A stretch of DNA of 64,000 nucleotides from positions 1 to 64,000 of the forward strand of contig NZ_QRBF01000005.1 of assembly GCF_003363265.1 (NCBI RefSeq), in the 5' to 3' direction. Source of the stretch: Dyella psychrodurans. GTDB taxonomy: Bacteria > Pseudomonadota > Gammaproteobacteria > Xanthomonadales > Rhodanobacteraceae. Below, in pieces: positions 1 through 7,672 of the stretch. Below the pieces are notes generated by a model. That model was not told the DNA's origin and did not search any database. It saw only the letters and a program-made list of their open reading frames with translations. The translations under genes were made by a program, and so were the position numbers. The stretch's first letter is position 1. The number at the start of each line of letters is the position of its first letter.

Positions 1-90
1 CGCCGTCAGCGTCGTCTTGCCGTGGTCCACGTGACCGATCGTGCCCACGTTCACGTGCGGCTTGGTGCGTTCGAATTTACCCTTTGCCAT
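1..90 (-). CDS. tuf: Elongation factor Tu, N-terminal end (cut by window edge)
   Basis: Only the first 30 codons are inside the window. They read [20 protein letters not shown] and continue with [10 protein letters not shown], which holds the EF-Tu G1 P-loop (GHVDHGKT). EF-Tu is the GTPase that brings aminoacyl-tRNA to the ribosome. The gene lies directly downstream of tRNA-Tyr, tRNA-Gly and tRNA-Thr on the same strand, the classic tufB arrangement, so it is probably transcribed with them from the promoter before tRNA-Tyr. The rest of the gene lies to the left of position 1. Confidence 0.97.
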
Positions 91-174
91 GAGCGCTAAA
101 TCCCGATGGAGTCAATGAGTGAAGGAAAGAAACTGAACAAGGATATCAAGCGATACCGCGGCAGTCGCGTGCGG

Positions 175-250
<76 letters not shown>

Positions 251-274
251 ACAAAAACACAGCGACGAGATCAA

Positions 275-348
<74 letters not shown>

Positions 349-444
349 CCTGCGCGGAACTCGTCTATCGGACCGCATTGGCGCATTCAACCGCTTTTGC
401 GATCCTGCCTTCCAGCCAGACCTCGGTCACCCGAGGAAATCGAC

Positions 445-530
445 TGGTGGAGGGAGGTGGATTCGAACCACCGAAGGCGTAAGCCAGCAGATTTACAGTC
501 TGCCCCCGTTGGCCGCTTGGGTATCCCTCC
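445..530 (-). tRNA. tRNA-Tyr (GTA)
   Basis: 86 nt class II tRNA with a long variable arm. The acceptor arms GGAGGGA and TCCCTCC pair, the anticodon is GTA, and the CCA tail is encoded. It is the first gene of the tRNA-tuf operon and begins 14 nt after a strong promoter -10 box. Confidence 0.97.
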
Positions 531-544
531 AACAAAGAACGGCT

Positions 545-573
545 ATTGTGTGGATCGGGGCTTTGCGTGTCAA
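545..573 (-). promoter_or_regulatory. Sigma-70 promoter of the tRNA-Tyr/Gly/Thr-tuf operon
   Basis: On the minus strand a perfect -35 box TTGACA (568-573) is followed by a 17 nt spacer and the -10 box CACAAT (545-550). The bases after the -10 are AGCCG, a GC-rich discriminator of the kind linked to stringent and growth-rate control of stable RNA genes. That regulation is inferred. Confidence 0.85.
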
Positions 574-634
574 CACCCAACGGGATCGAAACGGCCGATT
601 TTTCGCGATTTTCCGGCGTTGCCGACGCTGTCGT

Positions 635-1123
635 TCAGTCGTTTCCGGCACTGCGCGTGTCGACCAGTTGCTCCATGCGCTTGGAGAGTTCCAGCAAGTG
701 CAGCGCGTTTTCCTGCAGGCGACGTTCGTTGTCGTTGCGAGGCGACCACGGCGGCACGGGCGTGGGCTTGCCATCAGGCTTGTCCAGCGCCACGAACACC
801 ATCACGCAGCTGGTGGCCAGGCGCTCCTCGTTGGTGCGCAAATCGCGCGCGAGCACGTCAACCGCCATCTGCATGCTGGACTTGCCAGTGTGGATCAGCT
901 TTGCGCGCACATTGACCAGATCGCCGATCAAGATCGGCTTCACGAACTGAATGCCGCTGACGGCTGCCGTGACACAGTACGCGCCGCTCCAGCCTACAGC
1001 GCAGGCGTAACCGGCCTGGTCGATCCACTTCATCACCATGCCGCCGTGCACCTTGCCGCCAAAATTGACATCGGTCGGCTGCGCCAGAAAGCGGAGGGTC
1101 ACTTCATTCTGCTGGCCTGACAT
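635..1123 (-). CDS. Hotdog-fold acyl-CoA thioesterase (YciA-like)
   Basis: 162 aa starting MSGQQNEVTLRF. The segment TDVNFGGKVHGGMVMKWID (about residues 17-35) is typical of the 4HBT hotdog thioesterases that hydrolyse acyl-CoA in the cytosol. The internal ATG at 1123 was chosen because GGAG lies about 6 nt before it; the open frame continues upstream, but that part overlaps the neighbouring gene and is arginine-rich. The charged C-terminal extension is common in this family. It is transcribed toward the tRNA operon, which has its own promoter. Family is clear; the preferred substrate chain length is unknown. Confidence 0.9.
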   Translation of the reverse strand: MSGQQNEVTLRFLAQPTDVNFGGKVHGGMVMKWIDQAGYACAVGWSGAYCVTAAVSGIQFVKPILIGDLVNVRAKLIHTGKSSMQMAVDVLARDLRTNEERLATSCVMVFVALDKPDGKPTPVPPWSPRNDNERRLQENALHLLELSKRMEQLVDTRSAGND

Positions 1124-1164
1124 GCGATCTCCAATGAACTGAATCGACGACGGGTAAAGGCGCA

Positions 1165-1662
1165 TTATGCGCCTTTGCCGCCCGGCGCTGGCAGCACGAG
1201 CTTCATGGGCGTGGTCATCAAGCCGCTTGGCGAAGGCCGCTCGGGACCTGTCGCGCGAAAACCCATATGCCGATAGACCGGCACGGCACAGCGGGTGGCA
1301 TTGAGCGTGAAGCGGCGAGTACCGGCACGACGCACGGCATCCTGCATGGTCCGCACCCACAATCGGCGTGCAAAACCACGGCCTTGGTATTTTGTGCTTA
1401 TAAAGAATTGCACCAGATGGCAGTCGTCCCGCATCGCCGAGACGCCAACGAGTTGCTCTCCCAGATAGCCAAGATGAAAGCGCTGCCCATCGATGATTTT
1501 TTCGCGCAACGCGCGAGCACTTAGACGCGAAAGCAACGCCTGCCCTGCCTCGAAGGTTTGATCCGGCAGAATCCATCGACATGCGATGCGGCGTATCAAT
1601 ACTCCGACCGCACGCGCATCGTCGGGCCGACCAAGGCGCATGCGCAGAACTGGCTGGGACAT
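1165..1662 (-). CDS. GNAT-family N-acetyltransferase
   Basis: 165 aa from ATG 1662 (MSQPVLRMRLG), a start preceded by GGA. The segment YQGRGFARRLW is the acetyl-CoA-binding motif A of GNAT enzymes (Q/RxxGxG/A), and the C-terminal half ends in the usual VYRHMGF segment. An upstream in-frame extension runs into the ychF terminator, so the shorter start is preferred. The gene is 41 bases upstream of the thioesterase on the same strand and could share its transcript. The acceptor substrate cannot be told from sequence. Confidence 0.85.
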   Translation of the reverse strand: MSQPVLRMRLGRPDDARAVGVLIRRIACRWILPDQTFEAGQALLSRLSARALREKIIDGQRFHLGYLGEQLVGVSAMRDDCHLVQFFISTKYQGRGFARRLWVRTMQDAVRRAGTRRFTLNATRCAVPVYRHMGFRATGPERPSPSGLMTTPMKLVLPAPGGKGA

Positions 1663-1712
1663 GTGAAATTCCGTGCTGTTGAATGTTCTCGCGTCACATA
1701 AATCGTTGCACG

Positions 1713-1737
1713 AAAAAGCCCCGCTTGCGCGGGGCTT
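1713..1737 (-). terminator. Rho-independent terminator after ychF
   Basis: Perfect 9 bp stem AAGCCCCGC / GCGGGGCTT with a TTGC loop (1716-1737), followed on the minus strand by a T5 run (1713-1717). It lies 22 bases past the ychF stop and closes the prs-rplY-pth-ychF train. Confidence 0.92.
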
Positions 1738-1759
1738 GAACATTCGATCACACGATGAC

Positions 1760-2851
1760 TCAAACGTTGAACAGGAAGTGCAGTACGTCGCCGTCCTTCA
1801 CGACATAATCCTTGCCTTCCTTGCGCAAACGCCCTGCCGCGGCCGCACCGGACTCGCCTTTGTATTGAATGAAGTCGTCATATGACACGGTTTCGGCGCG
1901 GATAAAACCGCGCTCGAAATCGGTATGGATCACACCCGCGGCCTGCGGCGCGGTAAACCCGCGCTTGATCGTCCACGCGCGCACTTCCTTGACGCCAGCC
2001 GTGAAGTAGGTCTGCAGGTTGAGCAGCTTGTAGCCGGCGCGAATCACGCGGTTGAGGCCCGGCTCATCCAGACCGAGGTCTTTGAGGAATTCGTCGCGAT
2101 CGGCGTCGTCGAGTTGCGAGAGCTCTTCTTCGATGGCAGCGCACACCGGCACCACTTCGGCGCCTTCCGACACGGCGCGCTGACGCACGGCGTCGAGGTG
2201 CGGATTGTTCTCGAAACCGTCTTCGCGCACGTTGGCGATGTACATCAAGGGCTTCAGCGTGAGCAGGAAAAGATCGCGCACAAGCGCCTTTTCCTCATCG
2301 TCCAGCCCCAGACTGCGAGCCGTTTTGCCTTCGTTGAGGCCTGCGGCGAGTTTCTGCAGCACGGGCCTCTTGGCGATCGCTTCTTTGTCGTTGGCTTTCG
2401 CAGCGCGCTCGACACGGTTGAGCGCCTTTTCGACGGAATCGAGATCGGCCAGCGCCAGTTCGGTATCGATGGTTTCGATGTCGGCGATGGGATCGATCTT
2501 GCCCGCCACATGGATGATGTCGCTGTGCTCAAAGCAGCGCACAACGTGCGCGATAGCATCGACTTCGCGGATATGCGCGAGGAATTTGTTACCCAGCCCT
2601 TCGCCTTTCGATGCACCAGCCACCAGGCCTGCGATATCGACGAATTCCACGGCGGTGGGAATCACCTTCTGCGGATTGACGATATCCGACAGCGCCTGCA
2701 AGCGCGGATCGGGCACCGGCACCACGCCCACGTTCGGCTCGATGGTGCAGAACGGAAAGTTCGCCGCGGCAATGCCCGCCTTGGTCAATGCATTGAACAG
2801 GGTGGATTTGCCGACGTTAGGCAGGCCGACGATGCCGCATTTGATGCCCAT
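1760..2851 (-). CDS. ychF: Redox-regulated ATPase YchF (Obg-like)
   Basis: 363 aa, the usual family length. The N-terminus [17 protein letters not shown] carries the Walker A motif, followed by the OBG-type G domain, a helical insertion (about 130-200) and a C-terminal TGS domain ending in the typical [16 protein letters not shown]. YchF binds ATP rather than GTP and associates with ribosomes in translation and oxidative-stress responses. It is 60 bases downstream of pth, the conserved pth-ychF pair, and is followed by a strong terminator. Confidence 0.98.
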   Translation of the reverse strand: MGIKCGIVGLPNVGKSTLFNALTKAGIAAANFPFCTIEPNVGVVPVPDPRLQALSDIVNPQKVIPTAVEFVDIAGLVAGASKGEGLGNKFLAHIREVDAIAHVVRCFEHSDIIHVAGKIDPIADIETIDTELALADLDSVEKALNRVERAAKANDKEAIAKRPVLQKLAAGLNEGKTARSLGLDDEEKALVRDLFLLTLKPLMYIANVREDGFENNPHLDAVRQRAVSEGAEVVPVCAAIEEELSQLDDADRDEFLKDLGLDEPGLNRVIRAGYKLLNLQTYFTAGVKEVRAWTIKRGFTAPQAAGVIHTDFERGFIRAETVSYDDFIQYKGESGAAAAGRLRKEGKDYVVKDGDVLHFLFNV

Positions 2852-2911
2852 GATGTGGATCCGAAAAGAAAAATCGTAACGAAGAGGAATAGTAAACCGG
2901 CACGATGACGG

Positions 2912-3496
2912 TCAACGATTCCCCGGTGTATGAAGTTGCTGCATCGCCTTGTCGAACTGCCCGTCGACAGCCAGCGGCAGCACGTCGAGCGCACGCGCAA
3001 CACCATCGAGCATGGCGTCTTCATCCTTCACCGAGGGACGCCCCAACACCCACGGTGTCACCTGATCGCGATGACCGGGATGGCCGATGCCGATGCGCAT
3101 GCGGTGAAATTTTCCATGCCCGAGATGCGCAATGATGTCGCGCAGGCCGTTCTGGCCGCCGTGCCCGCCATCGAACTTGAGCCGCACGCTGCCTGCGGGA
3201 AGATCCAGGTCATCGTGCGCGACCAGGCACTCTTCGGGCTCGATCTTGTAGTAGCGCAACGCCGAGGCGACGGCGATGCCACTCTTGTTCATGAAGGTGG
3301 CGGGCTTGAGCAGCCACACCGGTTCGCCGTCGATGCGCACCTTGCAGGTTTCGCCATGCAGCTTGCCGTCGAAGCCGAAGCGCTCGCCCTGCCCCGATGC
3401 GAGGGCGTCAACAAACCAGAACCCGGCGTTGTGCCGGGTTCTGAGGTATTCGGCACCGGGATTGCCCAGTCCGACGATGAGTCGTAGACCTGCCAT
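2912..3496 (-). CDS. pth: Peptidyl-tRNA hydrolase
   Basis: 194 aa. The start LRLIVGLGNPGAEYLRTRHN contains the family signature, including the catalytic His of the TRHN motif (about residue 22). HDDLDLPAGSVRLKFDGGHG is the second signature block with the catalytic Asp. Pth hydrolyses peptidyl-tRNA released from stalled ribosomes so that tRNA is recycled. It lies between rplY and ychF on the same strand. Confidence 0.98.
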   Translation of the reverse strand: MAGLRLIVGLGNPGAEYLRTRHNAGFWFVDALASGQGERFGFDGKLHGETCKVRIDGEPVWLLKPATFMNKSGIAVASALRYYKIEPEECLVAHDDLDLPAGSVRLKFDGGHGGQNGLRDIIAHLGHGKFHRMRIGIGHPGHRDQVTPWVLGRPSVKDEDAMLDGVARALDVLPLAVDGQFDKAMQQLHTPGNR

Positions 3497-3530
3497 GTAT
3501 CAGGTGGTCCCGCGGCTGCAAGGTGAGCTT

Positions 3531-3571
3531 CTCACCCCAGCCCTCTCCCCGGAGGAGAGAGGGGACGTGAG
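3531..3571. repeat. Interspersed palindromic repeat in the rplY-pth spacer
   Basis: Imperfect inverted repeat bounded by CTCAC and GTGAG around CCCTCTCC...GGAGAGAGGG. The same CCCTCTCC/GGAGAGGG core occurs near 4480-4505 and at 41660-41686, always between genes, which suggests a dispersed repeat family and not a gene-specific terminator. It has no T-run. Confidence 0.7.
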
Positions 3572-3582
3572 GCCATAGCGAC

Positions 3583-4254
3583 TTACTTCTTGGGCTGTTC
3601 CTTGGAAGCCTCGGCAGCCGGCTTGGCGGCTTCGCCTTCGGCACCCTCGACAGCCGGTGCTTCGTCGACTTCTTCCTGCACGGTCACGGCCGTAACCACG
3701 GCAGCGTCGTGATCGGCACCCAGGTGCAACGCAACGATTTCCACGTCGGCCGGCAGCTTGAGGTCCGACAGATGGACGATATCGCCCGGCTTCAGGTCGG
3801 CCAGATCGAGCTCGATGTACTCCGGCAGATCCTTCGGCAAGCAGGAAACTTCAACTTCGTTGAGGTTGTGCGAGATGACCACGCCAGCCGTCTTGCCGGC
3901 CTGGGACTTCTCCTGGTTGAGGAAGTGGATCGGCACATTCACGCGAATCGCTTCGTTCTCGTTGATGCGCAGGAAGTCCATGTGCAGCATCTGCTGCTTG
4001 AACGGATGCTTCTGCCAGTCGCGCACCAGCACCTTCTGCACCTTGCCGTCGACGTTCAGGTCGAGCACGGAGGAGAAGAACCACTCGTGCTTGGCGGCGA
4101 GCAGGATGGTGTTGTGCTCGATCTGGATGCTTTCGGGGGACTGCCCCGCACCGTAAACAACGGCCGGCACAAAGGACGCACGACGCAGGCGGCGGCTCGC
4201 ACCTTTCCCCTCGTCTTTGCGGCTCTGAGCCAGAATCTCATGAGTCTTAGCCAT
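3583..4254 (-). CDS. rplY: 50S ribosomal protein L25/general stress protein Ctc
   Basis: 223 aa, the long two-domain form. Residues 1-95 form the 5S rRNA-binding L25 domain (ILAQSRKDEGKGASRRLRR near the start), and residues about 100-190 the TL5/CTC beta domain. The tail is rich in Ala, Glu and Lys and probably disordered. It binds 5S rRNA in the large subunit. The gene sits between prs and pth, as in most gammaproteobacteria. A weak AAGG sequence precedes ATG 4254. Confidence 0.97.
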   Translation of the reverse strand: MAKTHEILAQSRKDEGKGASRRLRRASFVPAVVYGAGQSPESIQIEHNTILLAAKHEWFFSSVLDLNVDGKVQKVLVRDWQKHPFKQQMLHMDFLRINENEAIRVNVPIHFLNQEKSQAGKTAGVVISHNLNEVEVSCLPKDLPEYIELDLADLKPGDIVHLSDLKLPADVEIVALHLGADHDAAVVTAVTVQEEVDEAPAVEGAEGEAAKPAAEASKEQPKK

Positions 4255-4411
4255 GTCAGTATTGCCTTAAGGTTTTGGAAGCCGCCTCACGGCAGCCGGA
4301 TTGACTCTCCCGCGACCAGAAGAGCCGAAAGGTCCGCTCGCGCGGACGGAAAAGCGCACAAGTATACAGAAAACGAGGGCTTGGGCCTACTCCCTATGCC
4401 CTGCGGGAACA

Positions 4412-4505
4412 GGGCTGGGGTGAGGCCCATCTTGCGAATAGGCCGCCGACACGGGCCGGGCAAGGGCCGTCCCTCACCTCGATCCTCTCCCAGGAAGGGA
4501 GAGGA
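4412..4505. repeat. Paired copies of the CCCTCTCCC/GGGAGAGG intergenic repeat
   Basis: The prs-rplY spacer holds a GCTGGGGTGAGG element (4415-4426) facing CCCTCACCTC (4471-4480), followed by a small hairpin built from CCTCTCCC and GGGAGAGG (about 4484-4504). It matches the repeats at 3531-3571 and 41660-41686 in core sequence. Confidence 0.6.
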
Positions 4506-4517
4506 AGAAGGGCAAAG

Positions 4518-5474
4518 TCAGTCGATGTAAAGCGAACTGACCGACTCACCGAAGGCGATACGGCGAATCGTCTCGGCCAGCAGTTCGGCCACCGACAACT
4601 GGCGGATCTTGGCGCAAGCCTTCGCATCATCGCGCAGCGGCAGCGTATTGGTGACCACCAGCTGGTCGAGCTGGGAGCCTTCGAGATTGCGGATCGCCGC
4701 CCCGGAGAGCACCGGATGCACGCAGTACGCCACCACCTTGCGGGCGCCGCGTTCCTTGAGGGCCGCGGCCGCGGCGCACAGGGTACCGGCGGTGTCGACG
4801 ATGTCGTCCACCATCACGCAAGTCTTGCCCTCGACGTCGCCGATGATGTTCATCACCGTGGCCACATTGGCCTTCGGACGGCGTTTGTCGATGATGGCCA
4901 GATCGGCGTCGTCCAGGCGCTTGGCGATGGCGCGCGCACGCACCACGCCGCCCACGTCCGGGCTGACCACGATCAGATCGTCCATGCTGTAGCTGCGCCA
5001 AATGTCCGCCAGCAGGATCGGCGATGCGTAGACGTTATCGACCGGGACGTCGAAGAAGCCCTGGATCTGGTCGGCATGCAGGTCCACCGTCAGCACGCGG
5101 TCCACACCGGCAGTGCCGATCAGGCGGGCAACGAGCTTGGCCGTGATCGGCACGCGTGCGGAGCGCGGGCGGCGATCCTGGCGGGCGTAGCCGAAGTACG
5201 GAATGACGGCGGTCACGCTGGCCGCCGAGGCGCGTTTGAGCGCATCCACCAGCGTCAGCAGCTCGAACAGGTTCTCCGCGCTCGGCGCGCCGGTCGGCTG
5301 CAGCACGAACACTTCCTGCCGGCGGACGTTTTCTTCGATTTCGATCTGTACTTCGCCGTCGCTGAACTTGCCGACAAGCGCCTTGCCTAGCGGCACGCCA
5401 AGTCGATGAGCGACGTCTTCGGCAAGAGCACGGTGAGCGTTGCCGGTAAACAGCATCGGGCTGGACGTATCCAC
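4518..5474 (-). CDS. prs: Ribose-phosphate pyrophosphokinase
   Basis: 318 aa, standard length. Visible motifs are the ATP-binding loop FGYARQDRR (about 100-108) and the PRPP-binding loop [16 protein letters not shown] (about 216-231). The enzyme makes PRPP from ribose 5-phosphate and ATP for nucleotide, His and Trp synthesis. The start is GTG at 5474, chosen because GAGGG lies 7 nt upstream. The gene begins 33 bases after tRNA-Gln and is probably co-transcribed with it; rplY follows. Confidence 0.98.
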   Translation of the reverse strand: MDTSSPMLFTGNAHRALAEDVAHRLGVPLGKALVGKFSDGEVQIEIEENVRRQEVFVLQPTGAPSAENLFELLTLVDALKRASAASVTAVIPYFGYARQDRRPRSARVPITAKLVARLIGTAGVDRVLTVDLHADQIQGFFDVPVDNVYASPILLADIWRSYSMDDLIVVSPDVGGVVRARAIAKRLDDADLAIIDKRRPKANVATVMNIIGDVEGKTCVMVDDIVDTAGTLCAAAAALKERGARKVVAYCVHPVLSGAAIRNLEGSQLDQLVVTNTLPLRDDAKACAKIRQLSVAELLAETIRRIAFGESVSSLYID

Positions 5475-5507
5475 GTTTGTTCCCTCGAAAACCAGGCCAT
5501 TGAAAAA

Positions 5508-5584
5508 TGGCTGGGGCGGTAGGATTCGAACCTACGCATGCGGGAATCAAAATCCCGTGCCTTAACCAGCTTGGCGACGCCCCA
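5508..5584 (-). tRNA. tRNA-Gln (TTG)
   Basis: 77 nt cloverleaf. The acceptor arms TGGGGCG and CGCCCCA pair, the anticodon is TTG, the discriminator is G, and the CCA tail is encoded. It lies between ispE and prs on the same strand, a conserved position in this group. Only a weak upstream promoter is visible (CTGTCG, 17 nt, TACAAC), so it may be processed from the ispE-prs transcript. Confidence 0.96.
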
Positions 5585-5613
5585 GTGTTCAGCTTGTTGT
5601 AGTTTGCTTCGGA

Positions 5614-7035
5614 TCAGTCGACAGCGCCATGACGCGACAACGCCCGTTGCAGCGGCGACCGACTCACGCCCTCGGCCACCCAGGCCGTAAACGAAGCCGG
5701 ACAGCGCCCGACAATGTCTTCAGCCTGCTCGACCGTTGCCGTTTCGAGGAAAACGCAACCGCCACCGCCTGAAAGCCGCGCATGGCCGCAACTTCCGAGC
5801 CAATCGAGCGCCGCGGCAACCCGCGGGTGGCGCGCGCGAACGAGCGGTTCGAATGCGTTCTCCAGCGTTTCGCCGGAAGCAAAGGATGAAATTGTGGCTG
5901 GGGGAGCATTACGTGTCAATTCAGTTGCTTGAAATAAATCGCCCGTCGACACGCGTTCATGCGGATCGACCAGCACATACCAGCGCCGCGGCAGGCTGAT
6001 CGGCTTGAAGTGCTCGCCCACGCCCGACACCCATGCGGAGCGACCCAGTACGAACACCGGCACATCCGCGCGCAATGTCCGTCCGAGCGTCACCAGTTCA
6101 TCGACGCTCGCGCGGCATTTCCACAGATGGTTGAGCGCGACCAGCACCGTTGCAGCGTCGGAAGCACCGCCCCCAAGGCCCATGCCGATCGGAATGCGCT
6201 TGTCGATGTCGATGTCCACGCCTGCATGAATGCCGGCATGCGCGCGCAGCGACGCGGCCGCACGCACCATCAGATTCTGCTCCGCCGACACATCCGCCAC
6301 GGTGCCCAGCAAGCGAATCACCCCGTCTTCGCGCACGCGCAAACGAATTTCGTCGCCCCAGTCGAGCATTCGAAAAACCGTTTGCACGTCGTCGTGCCCC
6401 TCCGCGTGCTGCCCGATGATGCGCAGAAACAAACTAAGTTTTGCCGGCGCAGGCCAGACGCTCCACTCGCTCGCAGCAGGCGAAGACAATGGGCGCGACA
6501 TGAAGACGCGCAACGCATCGGGAAATCCGTTTTCGCGATCGCGATCGCGCGCATAGGCGAACGCAGGGTCGTGTTTGTCGACGATGGTGAACCCGTGCCT
6601 GGCGTAGAACGGAGCATTCCACGGCACGTCGGCCAAGGTACCCAAATCGACACGGCGATAACCTGCCGCCCTCGCCCACTCGCACGCGCTTTCCAACAGG
6701 GCCGCACCTATGCCGCGGCGACTGTAAGCGGGCAGCACATCGATTTCGGCAATGCCCACGACATCGCCGCCCTGCTCCGTGTCGAGCCAAACGAAACCTA
6801 CGGGTTCATCGCGTTCGTCGTCCAACGCCACCCATACGAGACCTCGCCGGATCGCCTCTTCCAGCAATTCGGGCGGAATCGACATCGACGCGTAGAACGG
6901 CCACGCCGCATGGCCGCGAAACATCTGCACGGCGGCACGTTCGATGGCGCAAATGGGGTCGATGTGCGTCGTGGCAGCGCGTTCGATACGAAATGTCATG
7001 GATGGCGATTCAACGGCCGAAAGAGGCGAAGACAT
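5614..7035 (-). CDS. ispE: GNAT acetyltransferase-IspE (CDP-ME kinase) fusion
   Basis: One uninterrupted 473-codon frame. Residues about 13-182 are a complete GNAT domain with motif A at YSRRGIGAALL, ending in a typical RVFMSRP terminus. Residues about 190-473 are IspE, a GHMP kinase of the MEP isoprenoid pathway, with the ATP loop GMGLGGGASDAA (284-295) and the catalytic Asp in RADVPVF (D324). Odd points: IspE is normally a separate protein of about 285 aa; the usual PAKLNL reads PAKLSL (S201); and the cytidine-contacting DGYH motif reads EGHD (213-215). Starts at ATG 7035 (TTG 7038 just before it) or ATG 6999 are possible. An internal ATG at 6501 could yield free IspE but has no clear ribosome site. 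The position lolB-ispE-tRNA-Gln-prs is the conserved ispE locus. Confidence 0.9.
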   Translation of the reverse strand: MSSPLSAVESPSMTFRIERAATTHIDPICAIERAAVQMFRGHAAWPFYASMSIPPELLEEAIRRGLVWVALDDERDEPVGFVWLDTEQGGDVVGIAEIDVLPAYSRRGIGAALLESACEWARAAGYRRVDLGTLADVPWNAPFYARHGFTIVDKHDPAFAYARDRDRENGFPDALRVFMSRPLSSPAASEWSVWPAPAKLSLFLRIIGQHAEGHDDVQTVFRMLDWGDEIRLRVREDGVIRLLGTVADVSAEQNLMVRAAASLRAHAGIHAGVDIDIDKRIPIGMGLGGGASDAATVLVALNHLWKCRASVDELVTLGRTLRADVPVFVLGRSAWVSGVGEHFKPISLPRRWYVLVDPHERVSTGDLFQATELTRNAPPATISSFASGETLENAFEPLVRARHPRVAAALDWLGSCGHARLSGGGGCVFLETATVEQAEDIVGRCPASFTAWVAEGVSRSPLQRALSRHGAVD

Positions 7036-7063
7036 CAAGCGTAATGCATGCGCGATGAATCGC

Positions 7064-7672
7064 TCACTGCATCGTCCACGACTCGATGGCCAGCTTCACG
7101 GTGAACGGAGGTTTCTTGGCGAAGACCTTGGTCGGCAAAGGCGGCTGGCGCGTGCTGTCCCATGCGGGATACGTGACGTTCCATCCATCCTGTAGCAGCG
7201 AAGAAGGCAGTCGATTGTCGCCGAAGCTCAGCTGGGACTCCGCGCCTTGGGCGCGCAAACCCAGTACCCACGCGCGCAATTCGCTGAGCGGAACATCCCA
7301 GTTCAGCACGCGCCGCATCAAAGCCTCGGCATCCGGACCACTCTGCGGACCGCCATCGAGACCATCCAGCACGGCGCCATCGGGGCCGCCTGTGAGGCGA
7401 AAACTCTTGCCGGTAATGGGCGCGCGCAATGTGAATTCGTAACGGTCTCCGTTCTGCGTCCAGGTGAGATTTCCGCTGCCGCCGTCCTGGCCATTCGACA
7501 CGAACAGATGTCCTTGCAAGGTCCAATGATCGGCATCGGCCAATTGCTTTTCGCGCGCATCCTGCTGCGCCAATGAAACGGCATCGCCTTGATTGCGAAC
7601 GAGCTGTTGCGGCGCACAGGCAGCCAGCAGCAGCAGAGCGAGCGCTGCAAGAATACGTAGCGATGATTTCAT
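7064..7672 (-). CDS. lolB: Outer-membrane lipoprotein LolB
   Basis: 202 aa from ATG 7672. The signal peptide MKSSLRILAALALLLLAAC ends in a lipobox with Cys19. The mature part shows the LolB features WTLQGHLFVSNG, a beta-rich body and a C-terminal VKLAIESW strand. LolB receives lipoproteins from LolA and inserts them into the outer membrane. Its ATG overlaps the TGA of the TPR lipoprotein gene (ATGA), so the two are translationally coupled; the GNAT-ispE frame begins about 28 bases later. Confidence 0.93.
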   Translation of the reverse strand: MKSSLRILAALALLLLAACAPQQLVRNQGDAVSLAQQDAREKQLADADHWTLQGHLFVSNGQDGGSGNLTWTQNGDRYEFTLRAPITGKSFRLTGGPDGAVLDGLDGGPQSGPDAEALMRRVLNWDVPLSELRAWVLGLRAQGAESQLSFGDNRLPSSLLQDGWNVTYPAWDSTRQPPLPTKVFAKKPPFTVKLAIESWTMQ

